Positions 33,025 to 42,130 of a stretch of 64,000 nucleotides of DNA are shown here, in pieces; position 1 is the stretch's first letter; each line of letters begins with the position of its first letter. A program made the position numbers and the translations under genes. The notes beneath the pieces are model-generated. The model did no database searches and was not told the origin of the DNA. It was given only the letters and a program-made list of their open reading frames with translations. The DNA lies in the NCBI GenBank assembly GCA_030019365.1, contig JASEFA010000002.1, forward strand, positions 1-64,000, read 5' to 3'. This stretch comes from Bacillota bacterium (GTDB lineage Bacteria; Bacillota; Sulfobacillia; JACIYH01).

Positions 33025-34043
33025 AGCCGGGCATGGGTGCAAGCGTTACGCCGGCTGCGCTCTCCTCTCTATGGCAAAGGGTGAAGCACAGCACTTCCTC
33101 CTGGTCGAGCGGAGGCCTGGGAGTGGTGTGCGCCAAAGAGATAGGGGATCACACCTCCAGCATCCGCTTCCTCATCCTCTTTCTGCTGGTGGGCATCACC
33201 GGACTGAGCAGCATGTACGTCGGGGCCCAGAGCATCCGCGAGACCGTGGCCCAGGAGGGGAGCCACTTCGTCTTCCTGCGCCTGTTCACCACCTCGGGCA
33301 GCCTGCCCCCCTTCATCGCCTTTGTGTCCTTCCTGGGCCCCCTGGTGGGACTGGCCATGGGATTCGACGCCATCGTGGGCGAACGTACTCGCGGCACCCT
33401 CAGCCGCCTGCTGTCCCAGCCCATATATCGGGATGACGTCATCAACGGCAAGTTCCTGGCTGGCATCTCCATGCTGGGATGGATGATGGGATCCCTGGGC
33501 CTGCTGGTGGCCGGGCTGGGTCTCATCCTGACGGGAGTGCCACCCACCACGGAAGAGGTGGTGCGGGTCCTGGCCTACCTGGTGGTGACGGTAATCTACG
33601 TGGCCTTCTGGCTGGCCCTGGGTATCCTCTTTTCGGTCATATTCCGGCAGGCGGCCAGCTCGGCACTGGCGGGCATCGCGGTGTGGCTGTTCTTCGCCGT
33701 CTTCGCCCGCCTGCTGGCCGGTCTGATAGCGGACACCTTCTTCCCCGTAACGCAAGACACCCCGGTGGACGTGGCCCTGCGCAACGCCCGCTGGCACCTG
33801 GGCCTGGCTCGCCTCTCCCCCACCGTCCTCTACGAAGAGGCCATCATAACCCTGCTCAACCCCAGCATTCGCACCCTGGGTCCCTTCCTGCTGGAACAGG
33901 TGCAGGGCGCCATCGCCGGGTTCCTGTCCCCGGGGCAAAGCCTGCTCCTGGTGTGGCCCCACCTGGTGACCCTCGTCGCTCTCACCGCGGGCGTTTTCGG
34001 GGTCGCCTACTACCTCTTCATCCGCCAGGAAATCCGGGCCTGA
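33021..34043 (+). CDS. ABC-2 type permease with long N-terminus
   Basis: A 340-residue membrane protein with about six hydrophobic segments: near 48-70, 95-115, 145-170, 180-210, 218-240 and 315-335. FDAIVGERTRGTLSRLLSQP is the conserved ABC-2 loop after the second segment, and YRDDVINGKFLAG follows it. It would export an unknown substrate with the upstream ATPase and NEW3 protein. The 3' end overlaps the convergent glutamate-synthase gene by 26 bases. Confidence 0.88.
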   Translation: MKPGMGASVTPAALSSLWQRVKHSTSSWSSGGLGVVCAKEIGDHTSSIRFLILFLLVGITGLSSMYVGAQSIRETVAQEGSHFVFLRLFTTSGSLPPFIAFVSFLGPLVGLAMGFDAIVGERTRGTLSRLLSQPIYRDDVINGKFLAGISMLGWMMGSLGLLVAGLGLILTGVPPTTEEVVRVLAYLVVTVIYVAFWLALGILFSVIFRQAASSALAGIAVWLFFAVFARLLAGLIADTFFPVTQDTPVDVALRNARWHLGLARLSPTVLYEEAIITLLNPSIRTLGPFLLEQVQGAIAGFLSPGQSLLLVWPHLVTLVALTAGVFGVAYYLFIRQEIRA

Positions 34044-34890
34044 CCCCGGGCGATTCTCTGCGGCCTCCACGGCCTCGCCAGGGGGCGCCGTTACTGTCCG
34101 CTGGTGATTTCCCCGCCTCAGGGAGGGCACTGCCTCGGAGCACGCTGTGGTCGTGGGTGTACTGGTCGCCATAAGGCCGCAGGCGCCTGGGCACCAGCTT
34201 GACGAAGGAGGAGGCCAGGAACTGGTCCGGATCCAGGTCGAAGAACCGGCAGTATTGCGATACGTCTTCCTGCACCTGACTCCAGTCCGCGTCTTCCAGT
34301 TCGCACACGCGCACGTCCGGTGATAGGCGATCCGCGCTGGCTCCTCCCCGCAGGCAGATAGCCCCGCCGTGCATGCCCGCTCCCGTCCAGTCTCCGGTAA
34401 TCGTTCCCAGTACGACTATGCGCCCACCCGCCATGTACTCACCCAGGAAACCCCCGGCCGCACCGCCGATGACGAGCACGGGGCACCGGTCGCCCGCAGC
34501 CTTCATGTTTATGCCGGCCCTGTAACCCACGTCACCCCGGATGTATACCCGCCCGCCCCGCATGGCATAGCAGAGCACGTTGCGGGCGTCGCCGTGGACC
34601 ACGATCTCACCGCCGCTCATGGTGTTGGCAACGGCATCCTGGACATTGCCGATCACCCTGATGTGGGGCCCATCCATAAAGGCCCCCAGGTCGTTCCCCG
34701 GGACCCCCCGCACCACGACGGAGGCGTCCCCGGCCAGGCCCGCAGCTATGTAACGCTGACCGCAGACGCCCTCCACGTAGATCCTCCGTGCCCCCCCGGC
34801 CACCGCCTGGCGGATATTCCTGCCCAGCTCGCGGAAGTCCATCCCGCCTGCGCAGATCGTGTACGCGCCTCCGCTGTCGGCACTGCCCAT
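34018..34890 (-). CDS. Glutamate synthase GXGXG-domain subunit (GltB3-like)
   Basis: A 290-residue protein consisting mainly of the beta-helical GXGXG domain found at the C-terminus of large glutamate synthases: ARRIYVEGVCGQRYIAAGL, VANTMSGGEIVVHGDA, AMRGGRVYIRGDVGYRAG, GEYMAGGRIVVLG and GAGMHGGAICLRG. In archaeal-type enzymes this domain is a separate subunit, as here. It is the last gene of the split glt operon, 40 bases after the FMN subunit, and its end overlaps the convergent ABC-2 gene. Confidence 0.9.
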   Translation of the reverse strand: MGSADSGGAYTICAGGMDFRELGRNIRQAVAGGARRIYVEGVCGQRYIAAGLAGDASVVVRGVPGNDLGAFMDGPHIRVIGNVQDAVANTMSGGEIVVHGDARNVLCYAMRGGRVYIRGDVGYRAGINMKAAGDRCPVLVIGGAAGGFLGEYMAGGRIVVLGTITGDWTGAGMHGGAICLRGGASADRLSPDVRVCELEDADWSQVQEDVSQYCRFFDLDPDQFLASSFVKLVPRRLRPYGDQYTHDHSVLRGSALPEAGKSPADSNGAPWRGRGGRRESPGVRPGFPGG

Positions 34891-34930
34891 TGAGATCACC
34901 TCGCTGCCTCGCAAAATGCCCAGAGATCCT

Positions 34931-36436
34931 TCACCTGCCTGCGGGCTGCACGCCGAGAATGTCCAGGGTCAACGAGTCCAGGCCCAGCCCGCGCAACCGG
35001 TCCCGGTTGCCCCGCAGGCTCTCGATGGCGTTGATGCCCATGGCCCCGAGCATCTCCTTTATCTCCAGGCCCCAGGCCCGCAGGAGGTTACCCAACCGGA
35101 GAGCCGCTGCCTCCGGGTCGAGGCGGCTGGCCAGCTCCGGATCCTGCGTGGTGATGCCCCACGCGCACCTGCCCGTGTAGCACCTCTGGCAGAGGCGGCA
35201 TCCCAGGGCTACCAGAGCAGCGGTACCGATGGCCACCGCGTCCGCACCCAGGGCAATGGCCTTCAGCGCATCAGCGGCGCTGCGGATGCCGCCGCTCGCC
35301 ACGAGCGACACCAGGTGCCGGATGCCTTCCTCCCGCAGCCGCCGGTCCACTGCCGCCAGGGCAACCTCCAGGGGGATACCCAGGTGGTCCCGCACAACCA
35401 GGGGTGACGCACCGGTCCCGCCCCGGAAACCGTCGATGGTGATGAAGTCAGCCCCTGCCCTGACGATGCCGCTTGCTATGGCGGCCACGTTGTGTACGGC
35501 GGCGATCTTCACCCCTACCGCCTTCTGGTAGTCCACGGCCTCCTTGATGGCGTAGATGAGCTGGCGCAGGTCTTCGATCGAGTAGATGTCGTGGTGCGGG
35601 GCAGGGGAGATGGCGTCCGTGCCCACCGGGATCATGCGGGTGGCCGCTATCTGGGGCGTCACCTTCTCCCCCGGCAGGTGCCCGCCGATGCCGGGTTTGG
35701 CCCCCTGCCCGATCTTTATCTCGACTGCCGCCGCCGCCCGGAAGTAATCGGGGTCGACGCCGAACCGGCCCGATGCGCACTGGACGATGATGCGGTCGCC
35801 ACAGGACAGCAGGTCCCGGTGCAGGCCGCCTTCCCCCGAGTTCATGAACGTACCCATCTCGCGGGCAGCCATGGCCAGAGCGCGGTGCACGTCGAGGCTC
35901 ACCGCCCCGTACGACATGGCCGCGAACATGATGGGGATCTCCAGCTCGAGCTGTGGCTGCAGAGCCTCACCCGGTACCAGCCTGTCCGGCTTCCTCCCCA
36001 GGTAGGTCCGTAACTCCATGGGCTCCCTCAAGGGATCGATGGAGGGATTGGTAACCTGGGCGGCGTCCAGCAGGAGATGATCCCACAGGATGGGGTAGGG
36101 CTTGTCGTTGCCGCATCCGGTCAGGCTCTTCGCGCCGCTGGCGGCCTGCTGCCATATGCCGCGGACCGCCCACTCCGGCCAGAAACCGTTGGGCTTCAGG
36201 GGCCAGAGGTTCGGCGCCACCGAAATGGCCCCCGCGGGGCAGACGGCCGCACAGCGCAGGCAACCGGCGCAGCTGCCCTCCTGCGGCGTCACCCGTTCCT
36301 GGAAGCTCAAGGCACCAAAAGAGCATTGCCGCACGCACAGGTGGCAGGACCTGCAGCGGGCCTCGTCCACCCTGACACTGAATTGGGGTGGAACGTAGGA
36401 CGCGTGGCGCATCCTGTCCCGGATGGCGCCGCTCAT
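34931..36436 (-). CDS. Glutamate synthase FMN subunit with ferredoxin domain (GltB2-like)
   Basis: A 501-residue subunit. An N-terminal pair of 4Fe-4S motifs (CRSCHLCVRQC and CAGCLRCAAVC, ~28-70) suggests ferredoxin-type electron input. The FMN barrel shows MFAAMSYGAVSLD, NSGEGGLHRD, KIGQGAKPGIGGHLPGEKV, TIDGFRGGTGASPLV and VASGGIRSAADALKA. The Cys motif CRLCQRCYTGRCAWGI fits the enzyme's own Fe-S cluster. It makes glutamate from 2-oxoglutarate and ammonia released by the amidotransferase subunit. It overlaps that gene by 4 bases. Confidence 0.93.
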   Translation of the reverse strand: MSGAIRDRMRHASYVPPQFSVRVDEARCRSCHLCVRQCSFGALSFQERVTPQEGSCAGCLRCAAVCPAGAISVAPNLWPLKPNGFWPEWAVRGIWQQAASGAKSLTGCGNDKPYPILWDHLLLDAAQVTNPSIDPLREPMELRTYLGRKPDRLVPGEALQPQLELEIPIMFAAMSYGAVSLDVHRALAMAAREMGTFMNSGEGGLHRDLLSCGDRIIVQCASGRFGVDPDYFRAAAAVEIKIGQGAKPGIGGHLPGEKVTPQIAATRMIPVGTDAISPAPHHDIYSIEDLRQLIYAIKEAVDYQKAVGVKIAAVHNVAAIASGIVRAGADFITIDGFRGGTGASPLVVRDHLGIPLEVALAAVDRRLREEGIRHLVSLVASGGIRSAADALKAIALGADAVAIGTAALVALGCRLCQRCYTGRCAWGITTQDPELASRLDPEAAALRLGNLLRAWGLEIKEMLGAMGINAIESLRGNRDRLRGLGLDSLTLDILGVQPAGR

Positions 36437-37608
36437 GATCGCGCCACCCCCACGGAAACGGCGACCTGCGGCCGCCCCACCTCGACCATGATCGGCTCCC
36501 CCGCGAGGGGAGCCCAAACCCTGTCGGGGCCCGAGCAGACGGCGCGGATGGCCGCTTCCTCAGAGGCGAGGTAAGACAGGTCGCCCCGGGTAGCTGCCAC
36601 CAGCGGCCTCAGCATAAGGCGGTCGGTAAGCCCAACCAACCCGCGGGAGTGCCCCAATATGGTAGTGAACGGGCCGTTCAGCAGGGCTCCCGCGTATACG
36701 ATGCGGGCAGCACGGAGCAGCGCCGCCTGATCCCCCGACCCGTCCAGCTCCTTCCAGAAGGGAGGGGTGAGGACGCGGCATGCAACTTCCAGGGCCAGGC
36801 CGTGCCTGCGCACCAGCAGGTCAACCAGGTAGACGATCACCTCGGTGTCGGTCAGCAGTGTGCACCTGTACCCGAACGACTCCACGTAGCGGCGGTTGGT
36901 CCCGTAAGACGACAGTTCCCCGTTATGCACCACCGACCATTCCAGCAGCGAGAACGGGTGTGCCCCGCCCCACCAGCCAGGGGTGTTGGTGGGAAACCGG
37001 GAGTGCCCCAGCCAGGAGTAACCCCGGTACTGGTCGAGCATGAAGAAGTCTGCCACTGCCTCCGGGTGACCGACCGCCTTGAACACGCCCATCTCCCTGC
37101 CGCTGGAAAAGACAAACGCCCCCGGAATCCCGGTGTTGATCTCCATCACCGCCCGCACCACGTACTCGTCCGGACCGCACCACTCGCGCTGTGCCCGTTC
37201 GGCCGGGCGTTCGTCCCAGGAGTGCGCGGCTACCTCTTCCGGCAGCCTGAGAAAGTAGCGCCAGAGCATGGGGGCCCCGGGCAGGACTCCGGGCCGGGTG
37301 GGGATGGGTTCCGCAGCATCCACCTGAAACCTCGCCCGCAGCAGATCCTCGGTCGCCGTGCGGGCCTGGCCGTCCTCATACATGAGGTGGAACACGTAAC
37401 ACTCTGCCAGGTCCGCATATATCCCGTAGGCGGCAAATCCCGCCCCCAGGCCATTGGTGCGTTCGGGCATGGCGCAGACCATGCACGCGACCGTGGCCCC
37501 CGAAATGAGCCGTCCCCTCGTGCTCGCCACGGCGGCAACCCCGCACCCGGACGGGATGCGCATCCCGTCCGCAGTCTCACCCCGGCGCAGCCCAACTCTG
37601 GCTCCCAT
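36433..37608 (-). CDS. Glutamate synthase amidotransferase subunit (GltB1-like)
   Basis: A 391-residue class II glutamine amidotransferase. Probable nucleophile Cys is in IPSGCGVAAVAS after a ~20-residue leader, so an N-terminal propeptide must be removed. SWLGHSRFPTNTPGWWGGAHPFS, WSVVHNGELSSYGTNRRY and TLLTDTEVIVYLVD are class II motifs. It supplies ammonia to the FMN subunit. ATG at 37608 follows a GGAGG. No NAD(P)H-dependent GltD gene is in the operon. Confidence 0.88.
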   Translation of the reverse strand: MGARVGLRRGETADGMRIPSGCGVAAVASTRGRLISGATVACMVCAMPERTNGLGAGFAAYGIYADLAECYVFHLMYEDGQARTATEDLLRARFQVDAAEPIPTRPGVLPGAPMLWRYFLRLPEEVAAHSWDERPAERAQREWCGPDEYVVRAVMEINTGIPGAFVFSSGREMGVFKAVGHPEAVADFFMLDQYRGYSWLGHSRFPTNTPGWWGGAHPFSLLEWSVVHNGELSSYGTNRRYVESFGYRCTLLTDTEVIVYLVDLLVRRHGLALEVACRVLTPPFWKELDGSGDQAALLRAARIVYAGALLNGPFTTILGHSRGLVGLTDRLMLRPLVAATRGDLSYLASEEAAIRAVCSGPDRVWAPLAGEPIMVEVGRPQVAVSVGVARS

Positions 37609-37704
37609 CCCTACCGTCCTCCCTCCCGTCGCGTCTGCCGGGTGCTCCCCGCCCCCACATGCTGTCTTCGCCTTGCAGAAGGCTGTGGGGCTGTCACCCG
37701 AGGA

Positions 37705-37752
37705 TAAGAAAAACCCGCGCGGAATTCCGACAGACGGAACCTTCCGCTCGGG
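37705..37752 (-). terminator. Riboswitch-controlled terminator of glt operon
   Basis: A stem of about 11 bp (plus strand CCCGCGCGGAA at 37714-37724 against TTCCGCTCGGG at 37742-37752) followed on the minus strand by a U-rich run (TTTTTCTT, 37712-37705). It directly follows the ykkC-like aptamer and can only be bypassed if the aptamer alters folding. Confidence 0.85.
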
Positions 37753-37875
37753 TCTTCTACTACCCACGGTGTTGCAGCATCCGCTGCATTGCGCCGCTTG
37801 GTCCAGACCATTCCCCGGCTGCAGCACGCCAGACCGGCCTGGAAATGCGGAACCCTAGGCGCACTCCCGCCCCAG
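37753..37875 (-). promoter_or_regulatory. ykkC-2 class riboswitch (ppGpp or PRPP type)
   Basis: Minus-strand leader elements match the ykkC-2 consensus in order: CTAGGGTTCCG (37858-37848), then GGACCAAGCGG, a variable hairpin, CACCGTGGG and AAGACCCG leading into the terminator. This is the PRPP/ppGpp subtype, not the guanidine-I form, which carries GGTCCGAGAG instead. Association with glutamate synthase favours the ppGpp subtype, described upstream of amino-acid biosynthetic genes. Ligand binding in this class normally switches expression on. Confidence 0.8.
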
Positions 37876-37916
37876 CACTGCGATTTGGCCCCAGATCCAT
37901 ATTCCTTTTGATGCGA

Positions 37917-37945
37917 ATTCTAGTCACATCTGGAGGCAATGTCAA
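37917..37945 (-). promoter_or_regulatory. Promoter of glutamate synthase operon
   Basis: TTGACA (37945-37940), a 17-base spacer and TAGAAT (37922-37917) on the minus strand. Transcription starts ~30 bases before the riboswitch aptamer. Confidence 0.8.
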
Positions 37946-38072
37946 TATCCTGCGTCAGGTTCCCTGACAAGATCTGAGCTCCTGCCGCTCAAGTGGCTAA
38001 ACATACGATTTCGCGCATAGTAAATCTCTGGCACCATTCCAAGAAAACAGATGCCAGGAGGCAATTCCCCCC

Positions 38073-39341
38073 TCAGCCGTCCAGGTCGCACACCAGGAGC
38101 CCGGCGGGCACCTTGGGGTGGAAATAGGTGGTCTTCCGGGGGAACCGGTAACCCTCCCGAGCCTTGCGGAATACCTCGCCCACCGAGACAGCAGGGACCA
38201 GGAAAGTGACCTCGGCCTGCCCGGCCAGGACCTCGTCCAGGGCGTAAGCCGCATCCCTGGTGTACTCCACGGCCCGGGCGGCACCCGCCTCACCATCAGC
38301 CGTCGGCCCCTGCGTCGCCCGCTGCGTTGCCCCCTGCCCCCCGTGCACGACGCCATCCAGCACCCTCAGGGCCTCAGCCGTCTCGCCCTGATAGCTCAGC
38401 ACCCGTGCCCCACCTGCGGTCACCGCCGCCAAGGATACCAGGCCAGAACGAGAGGATACGAGGGACTCCAAGCGTGCCCACCAGGCAGCCGCCCCTGCCC
38501 GAGGGGCACGGGCGACGACCTCCGCGCAGCCGAACGCGGCAGCCACGGCGTCGACGAGACCCTCGGCACCGCCCGGGCCCGCCCTGCGCACGAGGCGATG
38601 GGTGGGCAGTACCAGCAGCCCCGGATCAGCTGTGGATACGAGGGCAGCCAGCACACGCTCGTGCCGTTCTTCCCCCGTTTCCTCCGCGAACCGGCGCGCG
38701 GACTCGTAACGGTGATGCCCGTCGGCGATCACGGCGGGCAGGGGAGCCACAACCCCGGTTACCCGGGCGACCGCGTCCTCCTTCAGGCGCCACACCCGCA
38801 AAACCTCTTCCCCTGTGTGCACCTCCAGTTCGGGCGGTCTCCCCGCCACCCCGGAACGCAGCGCTGACGCCACCCGGCCGTGGGGGTCTTCGTACAGGAC
38901 GAGAATGGGGCTGAACTGGGCGTGGCAGGCACGCAGCAGCTCCAGGCGATCCTGTTTGGGCACGGCCATCGTCTCTTCGTGAGCCATGACGCCGGGCGCC
39001 AGGCAACCCACCAGGGCGGCGCGGACCAGGTGGCGGCCCTCGTGGAAGAAGGCGTGCTCGCAGACGTAGAGGGATGGCACCTCATCCTGCACCAGGATAC
39101 CCTCTCGGCGCCATGCCTCCCACAGCGCTGCGGCCCGGCAGTACCGGTCAGCAGGGCTTTCCGCGCTTGGGATATGGAGTTCAAGGCGGACGGAGTTGTA
39201 CGGATGCCGTTCCGCAAGGCCGCCCGCCGCTTCCCCGTCCACCACATCGTAGGGCGGTGAAATCAGAGCACCGAGATCCACTCCCACGCGCCGGGGGTCG
39301 TAGTGAACCGCCCGGAAAGGCATAAGTCGCGGCATCCTCAC
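38073..39341 (-). CDS. DUF1015 family protein
   Basis: A 422-residue soluble protein of the DUF1015 family: MPFRAVHYDP at the N-terminus, ISPPYDVVD near 28-36, YVCEHAFF, VPKQDRLELL, FSPILVLYED, IADGHHRYESARRF in the centre and YFHPKVPAGLL at the end. The family has no proven function but often lies beside serA and serine-pathway genes, as here, 6 bases after serA. A short Gly/Gln/Thr repeat (GATQRATQGPT, near 333) forms a loop-like insertion. Confidence 0.88.
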   Translation of the reverse strand: MRMPRLMPFRAVHYDPRRVGVDLGALISPPYDVVDGEAAGGLAERHPYNSVRLELHIPSAESPADRYCRAAALWEAWRREGILVQDEVPSLYVCEHAFFHEGRHLVRAALVGCLAPGVMAHEETMAVPKQDRLELLRACHAQFSPILVLYEDPHGRVASALRSGVAGRPPELEVHTGEEVLRVWRLKEDAVARVTGVVAPLPAVIADGHHRYESARRFAEETGEERHERVLAALVSTADPGLLVLPTHRLVRRAGPGGAEGLVDAVAAAFGCAEVVARAPRAGAAAWWARLESLVSSRSGLVSLAAVTAGGARVLSYQGETAEALRVLDGVVHGGQGATQRATQGPTADGEAGAARAVEYTRDAAYALDEVLAGQAEVTFLVPAVSVGEVFRKAREGYRFPRKTTYFHPKVPAGLLVCDLDG

Positions 39342-39347
39342 TCCCCC

Positions 39348-40937
39348 TCACGCCGGCCGGTGCAGGTACACGGGACGGGCGGAAATGACGCCCCGCACCC
39401 GGGCGATGCGGGCAAGGGCCTCGGGGGGCGCGGGAGAGTCCATGCCCAGCACCATGATGGCCTCTCCGCCTCGCGCCAGTCTCGCCACCTGCATGCCGGA
39501 GATGTTCACGCCGGCTTCCCCCAGGATGGTGCCCACCTGACCGATGATGCCCGGCTGGTCCACGTGGGGGCAGACCAGCATGAACTCGGCCAGGGGGGTA
39601 TCTGTACGATATCCGTCTATGCGCACCAGGCGCGGTTCCCCCCGGGGGGACAGGCTCCCGGCCACGCTCCGCTCGCCCCGACTGGTGACCGTGGAGACAG
39701 ATATCTCACCCGGGTAGCCGTCGCCTTCATCCATCCTCACCTCGCTGACCCGGATTCCCCTCTCCCGGGCCAGCAGGGGGGCGTTCACCGCGTTGACATG
39801 GTCCTGCAGGAGAGGACGAAGCAGCCCCTTGAGCACGGCGGAGAGCAGGGGACGAGTGTCCATCCTCGCCACCTCGCCCGACCAGGCCACGCGCACGCCG
39901 CCGATCATGCCTTCTGACCACCCGGCCGAAAAGGCACCCAGAGTTTCCGCCAGCGGCAGCAGGGGGGCAAGGCGCTGGCCGTCTTCGGGGGCGGGAGCGG
40001 GCACGTTGACGGCGGTGGGTACCAGTTCTCCCCTGAGCACGGCCAGCACGGCGCGGGCCGTTTCCACGGCCACGCTCGCCTGGGCCTCGGCGGTGGAAGC
40101 ACCCAGGTGGGGAGTGATCACCACGTTGTCCAGGCCCAAAAGGGGATGGTCGGGCGGAGGGGGCTCCGACGCCAGCACGTCCAGCGCCGCCCCTGCCACC
40201 TCTCCCTCCCGGAGCGCTCGGGCCAGGGCCTCCTCGTCCACCACACCGCCTCGGGAGCAGTTGATGATGTGCACTCCCGGCTTCATCCGCGAGATGGCCT
40301 CCTCGCCGATCAGGCCCTGCGTTTCCCGGGTCAGGGGGACGTGCACACTGATGAAGTCCGCGGCAGGGAAAATGACGGCGGGCTCAGCCGGGATTACACC
40401 CACGGCCTCCATGCGCTCGGGCGAGACGGCGGGGTCATATGCCATCACCTTCATCCCCAGGGCCAGGGCCCGCCTGGCCACCTCGGAACCGATCCGTCCC
40501 AAACCGAGTAACCCCAGGGTCTTGCCCCGCACTTCCGTCCCCAGGAAGCGGCTCCTCTCCCACTTCCCCGATCTGGCGTGCAGGTGGGCCTGGGGGATCC
40601 TGCGGGCCAGGGAGAGGATAAGGCCGATGGTGTGCTCGGCCACGGCCACCGTGTTTCCACCCGGAGCGTTCACGACCACGATGCCCGCGCGGGTGGCTGC
40701 TTCCAGGTCAATGTTGTCAACTCCTACCCCCGCCCGTCCGATCACCCGCAGCCGGGGCGCCGCCGCAATCGCGCGGGAGGTGACACGGGTGGAACTGCGC
40801 ACCAGTATCCCGTCGTACTCGCCGATGCGCTCGATCAGCTGCTCCTCGCGCAGGGGCCCGCAGACGTCAACCTCTGCCTCCTCCCTGAGGACCTTAACCC
40901 CTTCCTCCGCTATACCGTCGGTTACCAGGATGCGCAT
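39348..40937 (-). CDS. serA: D-3-phosphoglycerate dehydrogenase
   Basis: A 529-residue SerA of the long type: catalytic domain, NAD-binding GLLGLGRIGSEVA, catalytic Arg and Glu regions (SVHVPLTRETQGLI, INCSRGGVVDEEAL) and His in TPHLGASTAEAQ, then an intermediate domain and a C-terminal ACT domain (LVCPHVDQPGIIGQVGTIL). It makes 3-phosphohydroxypyruvate, the first step of serine synthesis. ATG at 40937 has a GGGTGAGGG before it; a GTG at 40946 would overlap the upstream stop as GTGA. Confidence 0.96.
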   Translation of the reverse strand: MRILVTDGIAEEGVKVLREEAEVDVCGPLREEQLIERIGEYDGILVRSSTRVTSRAIAAAPRLRVIGRAGVGVDNIDLEAATRAGIVVVNAPGGNTVAVAEHTIGLILSLARRIPQAHLHARSGKWERSRFLGTEVRGKTLGLLGLGRIGSEVARRALALGMKVMAYDPAVSPERMEAVGVIPAEPAVIFPAADFISVHVPLTRETQGLIGEEAISRMKPGVHIINCSRGGVVDEEALARALREGEVAGAALDVLASEPPPPDHPLLGLDNVVITPHLGASTAEAQASVAVETARAVLAVLRGELVPTAVNVPAPAPEDGQRLAPLLPLAETLGAFSAGWSEGMIGGVRVAWSGEVARMDTRPLLSAVLKGLLRPLLQDHVNAVNAPLLARERGIRVSEVRMDEGDGYPGEISVSTVTSRGERSVAGSLSPRGEPRLVRIDGYRTDTPLAEFMLVCPHVDQPGIIGQVGTILGEAGVNISGMQVARLARGGEAIMVLGMDSPAPPEALARIARVRGVISARPVYLHRPA

Positions 40938-40942
40938 GGCCC

Positions 40943-42097
40943 TCACCCTTCCCAGCCGAACACTTCTTCGGCAGCAGCCACAGCCCGGCCGCGTTCAACC
41001 TCTGCCCCCAGATCCAGGCAGGCCATTTCCAGCGCGGCCAGCGTCACCACCACATCCTGCCAGCTCACCTGGCCCACGTGACCGATGCGGAACACACGCC
41101 CGGCCAGCGGTCCCTGGCCCCCGGCCAGGATCACCCCGTACTTCTCCCGAAGGAGGCCGAGGAGCTTCTGCCCGTCGAGCCATGACGGCACCGTGACCGC
41201 GGTCACGGTGTGGGAAGCGCACTCGTCGCGGGCCAGGGTCCCGAGCCCCAGGGCGCGCACCCCCGCGCGCACGGCCCGGGCCACGGTGGCATGACGGCGG
41301 AGCACGCTCTCCAGGCCCTCGGATTCGAGCATCCGCAACGACTCCCGCAGGGCATACAGCAGGGACACGGCCGGGGTGTAGGGCGTTTGGGGCGTGGGGC
41401 GTTCCAGGAAGCGCCGCGCCGCCCCGAAACTCCAGTAAACGCTGCGGCAGGTGGTCCGGTTCGCCCTGTCCCACGCCCGGGGACTCACGGACACCACGGC
41501 CAGGCCGGGCGGAGCCATGAGACCCTTTTGGGAGGCTCCCACCACCACGTCGATGCCCCAATCGTCCGTGCGCAGCTCGATGGCGCCCACCGAACTGATG
41601 GCATCCACCACGAACAGCACGTCGTCCCGGGGAATGGCAGCCCTGATGGCGGGAAGGTCCATGGTCACCCCGGTAGAAGTCTCGTTGTGGGTCACCACCA
41701 CCATCCCGATGGACGGATCCGCCTCCAGCGCCTCGCGCACGGACCCGGGGTCGACCGCAGTCCCCCACGCGAACTCCAGGGTGCGGACGCCGGCGCCGGC
41801 CACCCGCATGATTTCGGCAAAACGCGCTCCGAACTCGCCGGCCACCGCCACCAGCACCCGCTCCCCCGGTCCCACCAGATTGGCGGCCACCGCCTCCATG
41901 GCCCCGGTACCGGCGGCGGGGAACACCAGCACGGTATGGCCCGTCATGAACACGCGTCTCAGTCCGTCCGTCACTTCCCCGAGCAGGGCACCGAACTCGG
42001 GACCCCGGTGGTTGATCATGGGTGCCGCTTCGGCCAGCGCCGCCCGCGCCGGCACCGGCGTCGGCCCCGGGATCATGAGACACTGCCTTTGCAACAT
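40943..42097 (-). CDS. Class V aminotransferase acting in serine synthesis
   Basis: A 384-residue PLP enzyme of the alanine-glyoxylate/serine-pyruvate type. Its start IPGPTPVPARA, VVVTHNETSTGV and the PLP lysine in VVGASQKGLMAPPG (Lys191) are intact. It is the first gene after a serine-specific T-box and is followed by serA, so it probably transaminates 3-phosphohydroxypyruvate in place of a classical SerC, not found in this window. The start ATG follows GGAGGT at 6 bases. Activity on glyoxylate cannot be excluded. Confidence 0.88.
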   Translation of the reverse strand: MLQRQCLMIPGPTPVPARAALAEAAPMINHRGPEFGALLGEVTDGLRRVFMTGHTVLVFPAAGTGAMEAVAANLVGPGERVLVAVAGEFGARFAEIMRVAGAGVRTLEFAWGTAVDPGSVREALEADPSIGMVVVTHNETSTGVTMDLPAIRAAIPRDDVLFVVDAISSVGAIELRTDDWGIDVVVGASQKGLMAPPGLAVVSVSPRAWDRANRTTCRSVYWSFGAARRFLERPTPQTPYTPAVSLLYALRESLRMLESEGLESVLRRHATVARAVRAGVRALGLGTLARDECASHTVTAVTVPSWLDGQKLLGLLREKYGVILAGGQGPLAGRVFRIGHVGQVSWQDVVVTLAALEMACLDLGAEVERGRAVAAAEEVFGWEG

Positions 42098-42130
42098 GTC
42101 CTACCTCCTCTCCTAAACCGTCCCTTGCAT

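Noticed and set aside
37753-37875. Guanidine-I or a T-box as alternative for the glt leader
   Set aside because: The GGTCCGAGAG element of guanidine-I and the TGGNACCGCG T-box sequence are absent, while ykkC-2 elements are present in order.
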